Origin: Pseudoruminococcus_B sp937901805
GTDB taxonomy: Bacteria > Bacillota > Clostridia > Oscillospirales > Ruminococcaceae
Direction: 5' to 3'
DNA length: 64,000 nucleotides
Assembly: GCA_963560245.1 (NCBI GenBank)
Contig: CAUWNS010000004.1
Location: 1-64,000 of the forward strand
A program made the position numbers and the translations under genes. Shown piece by piece: positions 1 to 8,090 of this stretch. Each line of letters begins with the position of its first letter. Positions within the stretch are counted from its first letter, which is position 1. Under the pieces are notes generated by a model. The model saw nothing but the letters and a program-made list of their open reading frames with translations, did not search any database and was not told the DNA's origin.

Positions 1-63
1 CCCTCTACTGGGTGTCCAGTAAAGGGGGTACATATCAAATTACATCCTCCGTTTTTTATGATT

Positions 64-603
64 TTAATGGATAGGTTTCAGATGTTTTGCAAGCCTTGTG
101 CATAAAAAGGCGGCTAGAATCATTTTCAGGGCATCCACTGGTAAAAAGGGGACAACGCAGAGCATCAGCGCTGCGCTGAGGGCTGCCTTAGTCACAAACA
201 TATACCAGACGGTTCCAAGCATATAGCAGGCAATCAGGCCGACTGCCATGGCAAGTGCATAGAAAAGGAAATTCTTCTTTGGAAATTTGGAAATCAGGAA
301 CCCAATTGTCCAGGCGCCAGCTATATATCCAAAGATATATCCTCCGGTCGGCCCGATTAATACCTGGAATCCGCCGGAAAACTGGGCGAAAACCGGCACC
401 CCGATTGCTCCCAGCAGGATATAGACGATTTGGCTGACTGCACCAGCGCCTGCACCGAGTATGCCGCCGGCAAGGAATACAGCTAAAGTAGCCAGGTTAA
501 AAGGTACTTGTGTAATCGGCAGTACCAGGGCAATCTGGGAACAAACAGCAGTGAGTGCCGCAAATAATGCACATAGAACCAGTTTTCTAGTTTTGTTGTT
601 CAT
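64..603 (-). CDS. bioY: BioY, biotin ECF transporter substrate-binding (S) component
   Basis: Integral membrane S component of an energy-coupling-factor transporter that captures biotin and docks with a shared EcfAAT module, which is not encoded here. The 179-residue protein has about six hydrophobic segments and the BioY hallmarks: an N-terminal ALFAALTAV stretch, the ITQVPFNL segment, and the GPTGGYIFGY motif in the middle. The start is the ATG at 603, with a ribosome binding site (AGGAGGAAC read on the minus strand) six bases upstream; an upstream in-frame ATG near 738 would run through the promoter and is rejected. It is monocistronic in view, and the downstream side leaves the window. 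An operator-like array overlaps the promoter, so repression by BirA in the biotin-replete state is inferred. Family call is firm. Confidence 0.95.
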   Translation of the reverse strand: MNNKTRKLVLCALFAALTAVCSQIALVLPITQVPFNLATLAVFLAGGILGAGAGAVSQIVYILLGAIGVPVFAQFSGGFQVLIGPTGGYIFGYIAGAWTIGFLISKFPKKNFLFYALAMAVGLIACYMLGTVWYMFVTKAALSAALMLCVVPFLPVDALKMILAAFLCTRLAKHLKPIH

Positions 604-616
604 GAGTGTTCCTCCA

Positions 617-680
617 ATTGTAAACTTATTGTATATTATTAGTTTACAATTATTATAATCAGGTTTACAATTCATGTCAA
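617..680 (-). promoter_or_regulatory. bioY promoter with BirA-like operator half-sites
   Basis: On the minus strand there is a perfect -35 TTGACA (675-680) and -10 TATAAT (652-657) separated by 17 bp. TTGTAAAC/GTTTACAA half-sites form a dyad at 618-625 and 642-649 with a 16-bp gap, and a third half-site (662-669) lies in the promoter spacer. The architecture matches the long-gapped BirA operator of Firmicutes (TTGTTAAC, about 15 bp, GTTAACAA). Binding by BirA is inferred from this and from the downstream bioY. Confidence 0.75.
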
Positions 681-730
681 TAGAAAAAGCGGACTGGAAT
701 TTATCCAAGTCCGCTTTTTCTATTGACATG
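673..730 (-). terminator. 23-bp perfect inverted repeat, likely terminator of the XRE gene
   Basis: Arms 673-695 and 708-730 are perfect reverse complements around a 12-base loop, with an internal run of five Ts next to the GC core on either strand. It sits downstream of the minus-strand XRE gene. Its left arm contains the bioY -35 box, so a second TTGACA lies in the right arm facing the other way. Confidence 0.6.
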
Positions 731-791
731 AAAATCATTCGTTGTCATTTTTGGTTCTGATAAAAAGTGTTTTAGTCGTTCTACCGCTATC

Positions 792-1028
792 TTATCGTTT
801 CATTCTTATTTGTTTGGCTTCGGGATAAGGCTTTTTTGTATCGGTTAATCCTGCTAAATAATCCATGCTGGTCTGCAATACAACTGCAAGTCTTCGGCAT
901 TGCTCAAAGGTCATATTTCTGGCGCCATTTTCTAATTTCGAGTAATCGCTCTGGTCAATGCCGGTCAGCATCTGGATTTTAACTTGTGTATATCCAAGTT
1001 CTTTACGCAGTTCTCTCAATCTGCTCAT
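792..1028 (-). CDS. Small XRE-family helix-turn-helix regulator
   Basis: A 78-residue protein made almost only of a Cro/CI-type HTH domain: LRELRKELGYTQ (helix 1), a degenerate helix-turn-helix around MLTGIDQSDYSKLENG, and the conserved AVVLQTSMDYLAGLTD end. Such single-domain proteins act as dimeric DNA-binding repressors. The ATG at 1028 is preferred because AGGTGAT sits at a good distance upstream; the longer GTG start at 1040 would lie inside that site. Two copies of a 12-bp repeat occur just upstream and could be its own operator (inference). The target genes are not evident; the broken GGDEF gene is divergent. Confidence 0.8.
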   Translation of the reverse strand: MSRLRELRKELGYTQVKIQMLTGIDQSDYSKLENGARNMTFEQCRRLAVVLQTSMDYLAGLTDTKKPYPEAKQIRMKR

Positions 1029-1056
1029 ATTGCTGATCACCTGTGTCTATTATGGC

Positions 1057-1093
1057 AAATTGACCTATTGATTTTAGGGGGAAATTGACCTAT
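1057..1093. repeat. Direct repeat upstream of the XRE gene, candidate operator
   Basis: AAATTGACCTAT occurs exactly at 1057-1068 and 1082-1093, 25 bp apart, in the short divergent interval between the XRE regulator and the PAS-GGDEF remnant. Placement suggests autoregulation; nothing proves binding. Confidence 0.45.
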
Positions 1094-1139
1094 AGCAAAA
1101 AAGGATAATCTTGTAAAATGAAAAAGTTTTGTATAAACA

Positions 1140-2016
1140 TTGACAAAAAAACGGCTGCAATTTATTTCCATGATGCTGGAAAACAATACCGTTGGTACAA
1201 TGATGATCTACTGTGATTCGGAGTTTACATTTGCTTATGTGGAGGATAGTCTCATCAACTTTCTTGACTGTACAAGAGAAATTTTTGAAAAGACCTATCA
1301 AAACGCGCTTCAAATTATTCTTCCGGAAGATAGGGATTCCGTTTATAAAAAGGTTATGGGGCAGGTTAGTAAACAGGACTTCTATGAAATTGAATACCGC
1401 TTGAAAAGGCACAATGGACAGGGGCTCTGGGTTATGGAAAAAGGGAACCGCAAAAAAGATGAAAACGGCCGGGATGTCCTTGTCTGTGCGCTGATGGATA
1501 TTTCCCGGAAGCGGAAGGAAAAGGAGCAGCTGGTTTTGAAAGCTAGGGTTGATCCCCCGACAGGGGTTTTTAACCGCAAAGCCGCTGAAGTGGAGATTGG
1601 CTTGAAATTAAAGTTCGGTATCCGCGAAGGATGCTGTGCTTTTTTGCTGTTGGATTTGGATGATTTTAAACAGATCAACGATACCTTTTGGCATATAGAG
1701 GGAGAGATCATGTCTTATGTGAAATAGCGGATCTACTAAAAAACAATTTCCGTAAAGAAGATGTGATCTCCCGCATGGGCGGGGATGAGTTTTCCGTTTT
1801 TGTGTCCGGTATGCGATCCGCGCAGGAAATGACAAAACGGGATCGGCTTGTCTGTAGATTCATCCAAGAGCACTTTCTAAAGAAAGGGAAAGCCCTTTCA
1901 GTCAGTATAGGAATTGCCCCTGTCAGTCCCTGGTGCATCTATACCGGGCGGCGGATAAAGCCCTGTATCAGGTGAAGCGTTCGGGGAAAAACACAGTCCA
2001 TATACAGGAAGAATAG
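1140..2016 (+). pseudogene. PAS-GGDEF diguanylate cyclase, frameshifted remnant
   Basis: The first frame (1140-1727) carries a PAS domain (about residues 12-118) and the start of a GGDEF domain (DPPTGVFNRKAA, then LLLDLDDFKQIND). The frame breaks at about 1695-1712: HIEG continues as DHVLCEIADLL in the frame of 1688-1975, which holds the signature RMGGDEFSVFVSG. That frame breaks again near 1930, and the expected C-terminal tail (LYRAADKALYQVKRSGKNT) follows in a third frame to a stop at 2016. At least two indels, and probably a short deletion near 1930, separate otherwise recognisable parts, so no intact cyclase is made. The GGDEF active-site motif is preserved, so decay looks recent. Sequencing error is possible but would need two independent events. 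Confidence 0.85.
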
Positions 2017-2046
2017 CCGTATTTTGGAGTGTCAGGGGCGTCAGTT

Positions 2047-2106
2047 TGATTATTTGATAAAATAATCACAAACGGTACTTGTTTTCCCTTGAATTGCAGG
2101 TATAAT
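2047..2106 (+). promoter_or_regulatory. gldA promoter with upstream dyad
   Basis: -35 TTGTTT (2079-2084), 16-bp spacer, -10 TATAAT (2101-2106). Immediately upstream lies the dyad TGATTATT-N6-AATAATCA (2047-2068), a possible regulator site of unknown identity. A second imperfect hairpin (about 2114-2135) lies in the leader. Confidence 0.5.
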
Positions 2107-2181
2107 AAAAACAGGCGGGATTCTGGGAATCCGCCGGCAGATAGGAACACTGGAACGCTTCAAAAGAAAGGAAATCGTTTT

Positions 2182-3279
2182 ATGGCCAATATTATTGCAA
2201 GTCCGACCAGGTACATTCAGGGAAAAGGAGAGATGGAACATCTCTGCCAGCATGCCGCCCAAATTGGACGGAAACTCTTTGTGATTCTTACGGAGTCCGG
2301 AAAAAAGAGAGTAGAGGATGCATTGTCCAAAAGTGCACAGGATCAGGGATCTGCTGTGACTTATGAATATTTTAACGGCGAATGTTCGATGAACGAGGTC
2401 AACCGTATTCTCGCAGCCTTTGAAAAAAGCGGCTGTGATGCCATTGTGGGAATCGGAGGCGGAAAAATCCATGATACCGCAAAAGCGGTCGCCTATTATG
2501 CACATTGTCCCGTTGTGATTGTCCCGACCATCGCTTCTACCGATGCGCCGTGCAGCGCGCTTTCCGTGCTCTATACAGATGATGGCGTCTTTGAAAAATA
2601 TCTGTTCTTGCCGTCCAGTCCGAATATTGTCCTTGTGGATACGGACGTTGTCAGCAGGGCGCCGGCACGCCTGCTGGTCTCCGGTATGGGGGATGCCCTG
2701 GCAACTTACTTTGAGGCGCTTGCATGCCAGAAATCCGACGCAACCAACTGTGTCGGCGGAAAAACAACGATGGCTGCGATGCAGCTTGCCAAGCTCTGCT
2801 TTGAAACCCTGATGGAAAACGGTCTTCAGGCAAAGGTTGCAGTGGAGAGCAAGGTCTGTACCAAAGCAGTGGAAAAAATTATTGAAGCGAATACCTACCT
2901 GAGTGGAATCGGGTTTGAAAGCGGCGGCCTTGCGGGCGCTCATGCAATTCACAACGGCTTGACCGTCATGGAGGAAACCCACAGCAAATACCATGGAGAA
3001 AAGGTCGCGTTCGGCACTCTGGTTCAGCTGGTTTTGGAGGATGCGGACAGGGATCTGCTTGAGCAGATCATCAGGTTCTGCATGGAAGTCGGTCTGCCTA
3101 CTACGCTTGCGGATCTCGGGATTGAACATGCGGATGAGGATCGCCTGATGAAGGTGGCGGAACTTGCCTGTGCGGAAACGGATACTCTGCACAATATGCC
3201 GTTTGAGGTCAATCCGCAGATGGTCTATGCCGCCATTGTCGGAGCGGATGCTCTGGGCCGGTATTACAAAGCCTGCTAG
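2182..3279 (+). CDS. gldA: Glycerol dehydrogenase (iron/zinc-dependent ADH family)
   Basis: NAD-dependent cytosolic enzyme that interconverts glycerol and dihydroxyacetone. The 365-residue length is normal for GldA. Visible features: the NAD-binding GIGGGKIHDTAKA loop (about residues 92-104), the VPTIASTDAPCSALSV segment, and metal-site residues in VSGMGDALATYFEA (Asp), GAHAIHNGLT (His) and KYHGEKVAFGT (His). The start is the ATG at 2182 with AAAGGAAA upstream; the open frame extends further upstream but through the promoter. It is a single-gene unit closed by a strong terminator. Related 1,2-diol substrates cannot be excluded from sequence. Confidence 0.93.
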   Translation: MANIIASPTRYIQGKGEMEHLCQHAAQIGRKLFVILTESGKKRVEDALSKSAQDQGSAVTYEYFNGECSMNEVNRILAAFEKSGCDAIVGIGGGKIHDTAKAVAYYAHCPVVIVPTIASTDAPCSALSVLYTDDGVFEKYLFLPSSPNIVLVDTDVVSRAPARLLVSGMGDALATYFEALACQKSDATNCVGGKTTMAAMQLAKLCFETLMENGLQAKVAVESKVCTKAVEKIIEANTYLSGIGFESGGLAGAHAIHNGLTVMEETHSKYHGEKVAFGTLVQLVLEDADRDLLEQIIRFCMEVGLPTTLADLGIEHADEDRLMKVAELACAETDTLHNMPFEVNPQMVYAAIVGADALGRYYKAC

Positions 3280-3287
3280 TCAAACAG

Positions 3288-3330
3288 AAAAAATGCCTGC
3301 ACCGTTATCCGGTGCAGGCATTTTTTATAT
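3288..3330 (+). terminator. Intrinsic terminator after gldA
   Basis: The GCCTGCACCG...CGGTGCAGGC stem is flanked by A-rich and T-rich runs (TTTTTTAT). It is likely bidirectional, also serving the convergent pyruvate-kinase-like gene. Confidence 0.9.
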
Positions 3331-3429
3331 GTGGAACAGTTGATCTGAAAATTGGCTGGATGGGCAATCTGCCGACAGGCAGAAATGATGTCCGGGAAGG
3401 ACATGAAAGGGCGGGGGGATATCTGCATT

Positions 3430-4458
3430 TTACTGCAATGAGATGTGCAGTTTGTTTTCCTGCATAACCTTTTTTGCGCAGCTGACTGTCCGGCACAGGT
3501 AACGCATGGCCTCTACAGGGTATTCCCCGGCTGCGGTTTCCCCGGTCAGCATCACAGAGGAGGCGCCGTCCAGTACAGCATGGAAAATGTCGCTGACTTC
3601 GGCACGGGTAGGGACGGCGGCGTGCGTCATGGAATGAAGCATCTGGGTCACGACCATGAAAGGCTTCCCGGCGCGCAGACAGGTTTGCGAGATCTCATAC
3701 TGGATACCGGGCAGTTCCCACAAGGGCATGTCGTTTCCCAAATCCCCTCTGGCAATGACGATCTGATCGGCATCGTCCAGCAGTTCCGGGAGTACCTTCA
3801 CACCCTGTCGGTTTTCCAGCTTGGCAAAAATCCGGATATCACCTGCCCCCGCCGCTTGTAATGCACTCCGCAGATGGATCAGATCGTCTTTCCCGCGGAC
3901 AAAGGGGAGCATGACTCCGGTTACACCGGCCTGTTTTGCCAGGGAGAGGTTTTTGTAATCGCTTTGCGTCAGTGTGGGAGGGGTAATCCCCGAACCGGGC
4001 ACGGCGATGCTTTTTCGAGCGCGGAGCACGCCTCCGCGGATAACCCGGCAGCGCGCCCGCGTCTTTTGTATGTCCTGCACCGTCAGCAGGAGTGCCCCGT
4101 CGTCCAGCAGGATGTCCTGTCCGCGCCGCAGGGAGGGGAACAGGATGGCGGGTACGGGGATTCCCCCTTCTCCGATTAGGATTTCATCCCCTTCTGTCAG
4201 CGTACAGGGCTCTGCAAGGGTTCCCACACGTAATTCCGGGCCTTTTAAATCAATGAGCAGATCCGGGGATACGCCGCATTCTTCGGCGGCGGTATGGAGG
4301 TTTTCCAGCCATTCCCCGCACTCATCCAAATCGCAGTGGGACAGGTTGAGACGGATTCCGGTCATCCCTTCTGTAAACAGAGCGGAAAGGGTCTGCATAT
4401 CCTGGCAGGAGGGTCCCAGGGTGCCGTAGCATTCGATCCGATGATTTTGTATGGACAA
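3430..4458 (-). CDS. Short pyruvate-kinase-family protein lacking the C-terminal domain
   Basis: Pyruvate kinase converts phosphoenolpyruvate and ADP to pyruvate and ATP. This protein keeps the TIM-barrel signatures in order: GTLGPS, RLNLSH, DLKGPELR, AKLENRQG, IARGDLG, VVTQMLHSM, PTRAEVSDIF and MLTGETAAGEYP. At 342 residues it stops right after the barrel, so the roughly 120-residue C-terminal regulatory domain of classical enzymes (about 470 residues or more) is missing. The B domain is present but compact. Conserved Lys, Glu and Asp positions of the catalytic barrel appear kept, so activity is plausible but would lack the usual allosteric site. An alternative is a divergent paralogue with another role. 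A hairpin leader precedes it. Confidence 0.85.
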   Translation of the reverse strand: MSIQNHRIECYGTLGPSCQDMQTLSALFTEGMTGIRLNLSHCDLDECGEWLENLHTAAEECGVSPDLLIDLKGPELRVGTLAEPCTLTEGDEILIGEGGIPVPAILFPSLRRGQDILLDDGALLLTVQDIQKTRARCRVIRGGVLRARKSIAVPGSGITPPTLTQSDYKNLSLAKQAGVTGVMLPFVRGKDDLIHLRSALQAAGAGDIRIFAKLENRQGVKVLPELLDDADQIVIARGDLGNDMPLWELPGIQYEISQTCLRAGKPFMVVTQMLHSMTHAAVPTRAEVSDIFHAVLDGASSVMLTGETAAGEYPVEAMRYLCRTVSCAKKVMQENKLHISLQ

Positions 4459-4573
4459 AACTGATCATCCTTTCGTGTTCTTATAAGTTTCGGCCAAGAG
4501 CAGCCGGATAATAGGAACCGGTGCAGGGAAAACCTGTAAGCCACCGGAATTTGATCCAAAACGGGCAAATATC

Positions 4574-4628
4574 AGAAACAAGAAAAATATTGCGGTCAGA
4601 CCGCGTGTTTTTCTTGTTTTTCATTATA
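4574..4628 (-). promoter_or_regulatory. Promoter -10 and leader hairpin of the pyruvate-kinase-like gene
   Basis: On the minus strand a TATAAT (4623-4628) is followed at once by an inverted repeat (ACAAGAAAAA...TTTTTCTTGT, about 4576-4620) with a GC core GCGGTC/GACCGC. The stem ends in T-rich sequence and would behave as an early terminator or 5' stabilising hairpin. No -35 close to consensus was seen. Confidence 0.4.
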
Positions 4629-4738
4629 ACATAGAGATTGTATTTTCTAAAGAAGGGGTTTTGTGGTGCGATACTGTTTTCCTCTCCTGTTGCATATAGT
4701 TTCCCATAGGGAAATTGATACATTAGGAGGGCGCGCAA

Positions 4739-5956
4739 ATGAAAATGAGGAAAAGATGGATGAGCATACTGCTTGCGTTGTGTCTGAGCGTTTCGATGAT
4801 ATACCCGGTTTCTGCCGGGGGGATTGCAGGGGGACTTCCGGAGGCGGCGGCTCAGGAGACGGCGGCTCCCGCGGATGCTTCTGCGCTGGAGATCCCGGCG
4901 CAGTCCTATATTTTGCTGGAATCAAACACGGGGACTGTCATCACGGAAAAAGATGCAGATGTGCAGATGCCGCCCGCCTCCATCACCAAAATTATGACCC
5001 TGTTGCTGGTTATGGAGGCGGTGGACAGCGGGAAAATTTCCATGGAGGATACGGTAACAGCGAGTGAGCATGCAAGCAGTATGGGCGGAAGCCAGATCTG
5101 GCTCAAAGAGGGGGAACAGATGGCGCTTACAGACGTCCTGAAAGCCGCCGTGGTTTCCAGCGCCAACGATGCTTCTGTGGCTCTGGCGGAACATGTAGCC
5201 GGCAGCGAGGAGAGTTTTGTCAACTTGATGAATGAACGCGCCGCCCAGCTCGGTATGAAAAATACGGTGTTCCACAACGCTTCCGGACTGGATGCAGAGG
5301 GTCATGTCTCCAGTGCAAGGGATATTGCGATTATGGCGCAGGAATTGCTCAAACATCCTCGAATTCTGGACTATACCACTATCTGGATGGATTCCCTGCG
5401 CGGAGGGGCAACCGAACTTGTCAATACCAATAAACTCATCCGGTTCTATGAGGGCGCTACCGGGCTGAAAACCGGAACGACGGAGGATGCCGGATACTGC
5501 CTGTGCGCAACGGCGGAGCGCAATGGGGAGTCTCTGGTGGCCGTGGTGATGGGCTGTACGACAACGGCGGATCGCTTTTCCGCAGCACGCAAACTGTTGG
5601 ATTTTGGCTTTGCCAATTATACGGTCTTCGATCCATCCACTCTGGAGCTTTCGCTGGAACCGGTTCCCGTGAAACAGGGGACTGCCGGCCAGGTAGAATG
5701 TGAACTGGGGCAGATGCAGCCGGTTTTGCTGAAAAAGGGACAGGAAAAAGAAGTGACGACCAGAGTCAATCTTCCGGCTGATGTACTGGCCCCGGTGGAA
5801 CAGGGACAGAATTTGGGCAATGTGGAACTGCTGCACGGGGAAGAAAAAATCGGGGAATATCCGATTGTCGCAAAGACAGCGGTCCAGAAAATGACCTTTT
5901 CCCATGCCTTTTTTAAAATGCTTGGGATTGCTTCTTCTATGAATCATTCTGTCTAA
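4739..5956 (+). CDS. dacF: D-alanyl-D-alanine carboxypeptidase, DacF/PBP5 family
   Basis: Exported low-molecular-weight penicillin-binding protein that trims the terminal D-Ala from peptidoglycan stem peptides; DacF types act in sporulation. A signal peptide covers residues 1-26 (basic start, LLALCLSVSMI core, VSAGG cleavage region). The active-site triad motifs are all present: S81-I-T-K84, S141-A-N143, and K244-T-G246. A beta-rich C-terminal domain follows, with a terminal amphipathic or hydrophobic anchor (residues about 385-405). The start at 4739 has AGGAGG at normal spacing. A small dyad TTTCCC-ATA-GGGAAA (4700-4714) lies upstream. Assignment to the family is firm; the sporulation link is by analogy. 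Confidence 0.93.
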   Translation: MKMRKRWMSILLALCLSVSMIYPVSAGGIAGGLPEAAAQETAAPADASALEIPAQSYILLESNTGTVITEKDADVQMPPASITKIMTLLLVMEAVDSGKISMEDTVTASEHASSMGGSQIWLKEGEQMALTDVLKAAVVSSANDASVALAEHVAGSEESFVNLMNERAAQLGMKNTVFHNASGLDAEGHVSSARDIAIMAQELLKHPRILDYTTIWMDSLRGGATELVNTNKLIRFYEGATGLKTGTTEDAGYCLCATAERNGESLVAVVMGCTTTADRFSAARKLLDFGFANYTVFDPSTLELSLEPVPVKQGTAGQVECELGQMQPVLLKKGQEKEVTTRVNLPADVLAPVEQGQNLGNVELLHGEEKIGEYPIVAKTAVQKMTFSHAFFKMLGIASSMNHSV

Positions 5957-6005
5957 ACTTATTTGTGCACAACTTATAAAAAATATGAAAAAATCATCAG
6001 AGTAC

Positions 6006-6034
6006 TTGAAAAAAATGCTGTTTTAGGGTAAAAT
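6006..6034 (+). promoter_or_regulatory. pgi promoter
   Basis: -35 TTGAAA (6006-6011), 17-bp spacer, -10 TAAAAT (6029-6034), ending about 38 bp before the pgi ATG. Confidence 0.6.
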
Positions 6035-6071
6035 TATAACACAAAGAAAATTAAAGATAAGGGTGGTTGTC

Positions 6072-7418
6072 ATGGCAGTTTCGTTCAATGACCGATATCT
6101 GAAAGATTTCGTTTCCCCTCAGGAATATACAGGGCTGCAGTGTGCGGTTACTGCGGCGCACCATACTCTTCATGAAAAGACCGGTCTTGGAAATGACTTC
6201 TTGGGCTGGGTGGATCTCCCCGCCTGTTATGATAAAGAGGAATTTGCACGCATCAAGGCGGCGGCAAAAAAAATCCAGTCGGATTCTAATGTGCTGGTGG
6301 TCATTGGGATCGGCGGTTCCTATCTCGGGGCGCGCGCCGTTATCGAAATGCTCCGCTCATCCATGTACAATTCCCTGGCAGAGGATACTCCGCAGATTTA
6401 TTTTGTGGGCAATAATATCAATCCCACTTATTTGAATGAAATCCTTACCCTGTGCAAGGGAAAAGAACTTTCCGTCAATGTGATTTCCAAATCCGGTACT
6501 ACTACGGAACCGGCGCTCGCTTTCCGTATTTTCCGCGAACTGCTTGAGCAGAAATACGGGGAAGAGGAAGCGGCAAAACGTATTTACTGCACGACAGACG
6601 CCCATAAGGGGACGCTCAAGGAACTTGCGGAGAAAAAGGGATATGAAACCTTTGTCGTTCCGGACGATGTGGGCGGCCGTTATTCCGTTTTGACGGCGGT
6701 TGGCCTGCTGCCCATCGCGGTCAGCGGGATCGATATCGACTCATTGATGGCAGGTGCAAAACAGGCGCAGGACAGCTTGTGTGAGCCGGATTTGGAGAAA
6801 AATGACTGTTATAAATACGCAGCAGCCCGTATGGCGCTGTACAGCAAGGGAAAACGCGTGGATCTCTTTGTCAGTTATGACCCCAGTTTTGCCATGATGG
6901 CAGAATGGCTTAAACAGCTTTTCGGGGAAAGCGAAGGCAAGGATGGCAAGGGTTTGTTCCCGTCGTCCGCTACCTTCTCGACCGATCTGCATTCTCTGGG
7001 GCAGTTTATCCAGCAGGGCAGCAAGATTCTTATGGAAACAGTCATTGACATCCAGCAGCCCAAGCAGGATCTCTATATCAAGGAAGAACCCTCCAATTTT
7101 GACGGGCTCAACTTCCTGGCAAATCAGAATATGTCCGTGGTCAACCGCAAGGCGTTCGAAGGCACCATCCTGGCACATACACAGGGCGGCGTTCCCAATA
7201 TTGTTCTGGAAGTCCCGAAAATGGATGAATGGGAACTCGGTTACTTGATTTATTTCTTTGAAAAAGCATGCGCCATTTCCGGGTATCTGCTCGGCGTCAA
7301 TCCCTTTGATCAGCCGGGAGTGGAAAGCTATAAACGCAATATGTTCGCTTTGCTTGGAAAACCCGGCTATGAATCCGAGCGGGAGGCGCTGGAAGCAAAG
7401 CTTTCCGGGAAGGAATAA
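6072..7418 (+). CDS. pgi: Glucose-6-phosphate isomerase
   Basis: Cytosolic enzyme interconverting glucose 6-phosphate and fructose 6-phosphate in glycolysis and gluconeogenesis. The 448-residue length is that of the short Firmicute form. Signatures: GIGGSYLGARA, SKSGTTTEPA, the VGGRYSVLTAVGLLP signature (residues about 200-214), and FDQPGVESYK near the C terminus. The ATG at 6072 is preferred over a GTG nine bases upstream because AAGGGTGG then lies at proper spacing. It links the glycogen genes further along to glycolysis. No terminator was seen directly after the gene; the next gene follows 119 bp later in the same direction. Confidence 0.97.
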   Translation: MAVSFNDRYLKDFVSPQEYTGLQCAVTAAHHTLHEKTGLGNDFLGWVDLPACYDKEEFARIKAAAKKIQSDSNVLVVIGIGGSYLGARAVIEMLRSSMYNSLAEDTPQIYFVGNNINPTYLNEILTLCKGKELSVNVISKSGTTTEPALAFRIFRELLEQKYGEEEAAKRIYCTTDAHKGTLKELAEKKGYETFVVPDDVGGRYSVLTAVGLLPIAVSGIDIDSLMAGAKQAQDSLCEPDLEKNDCYKYAAARMALYSKGKRVDLFVSYDPSFAMMAEWLKQLFGESEGKDGKGLFPSSATFSTDLHSLGQFIQQGSKILMETVIDIQQPKQDLYIKEEPSNFDGLNFLANQNMSVVNRKAFEGTILAHTQGGVPNIVLEVPKMDEWELGYLIYFFEKACAISGYLLGVNPFDQPGVESYKRNMFALLGKPGYESEREALEAKLSGKE

Positions 7419-7537
7419 GGAATTGAAAAATCTTTTCATCTATGGTAAGGTGAAAGGGAAATCCCTTAGATGGGGAAAAGCATACAATGTGCACTCCATG
7501 CACTTCGTATAGTAACAGCAAATAAGGAGGACTTATC

Positions 7538-7945
7538 ATGATCACTCTCATTGTAGGAAACAAAGGCTCCGGCAAAACAAAGAAACTCCTCGATCTCATC
7601 AACACAGCAGTCGGCACTTCCAAAGGAAGCATTGTCTGTATTGAAAAAGAGATGAAACTCACCTATGAAATCGACCATTCTGTGCGTCTGTGCGATGCGG
7701 ATGAATACGGCATCAGCGGATACGATGCATTCTATGGTTTTGTAACCGGCCTGCTTGCGGGCAACTATGATATCACAGAAGTCTTCATTGACGGTATCCT
7801 CCGGATCGGCGGAAGAAATTACGACGATCTCGGCGCATTCTTGGATAAAATCAACGAAGTAGCAGAGAAGAACGAGACGAAACTCACCTTCACGGTCTCT
7901 GCGGATGCAGCCGATCTGCCGGAAAGCGTCAAAAAATATATGTAA
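7538..7945 (+). CDS. Small P-loop protein of unknown function
   Basis: A 135-residue protein with a Walker A motif right at the N terminus (GNKGSGKTKK, residues about 7-16) and a Walker-B-like strand ending in acid (EVFIDGILRI, about residues 87-96). It lacks the rest of a typical ATPase core, so it resembles a minimal nucleotide-binding fold. Databases sometimes label such proteins PilT-like, but no pilus genes are near and I do not support that role. AAGGAGG precedes the ATG, and a clear terminator closes the gene. It lies in the same direction as pgi. Function unknown. Confidence 0.8.
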   Translation: MITLIVGNKGSGKTKKLLDLINTAVGTSKGSIVCIEKEMKLTYEIDHSVRLCDADEYGISGYDAFYGFVTGLLAGNYDITEVFIDGILRIGGRNYDDLGAFLDKINEVAEKNETKLTFTVSADAADLPESVKKYM

Positions 7946-7962
7946 GCCCTCACTGACTGGCA

Positions 7963-7998
7963 AAAAACCGGATGGGAACTTTCCCATCCGGTTTTCTT
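7963..7998 (+). terminator. Intrinsic terminator after the P-loop gene
   Basis: AAAACCGGATGGGAA...TTCCCATCCGGTTTT perfect stem with a trailing T run. Confidence 0.9.
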
Positions 7999-8090
7999 GT
8001 ATATAGAAATCCACTCGCTGGGCGAGTGGTTCCAAAGAGCTTAAGTGAAGAGGAAGAAATAAAAACTCCTTTTGCTATAATAAAGGTGCG

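Noticed and set aside
2..27. Short hairpin ACTGG-GTGT-CCAGT at the left edge
   Set aside because: Could be a bioY terminator, but it lacks a T run and its context is cut by the window edge.
2050..3192. 380-codon open frame antisense to gldA
   Set aside because: It lies fully opposite a well-supported gene, has no ribosome binding site and encodes no recognisable domain; caused by codon bias of the sense gene.
7538..7945. Twitching motility (PilT) label for the P-loop protein
   Set aside because: Only Walker motifs are shared; length and context do not fit a secretion ATPase.
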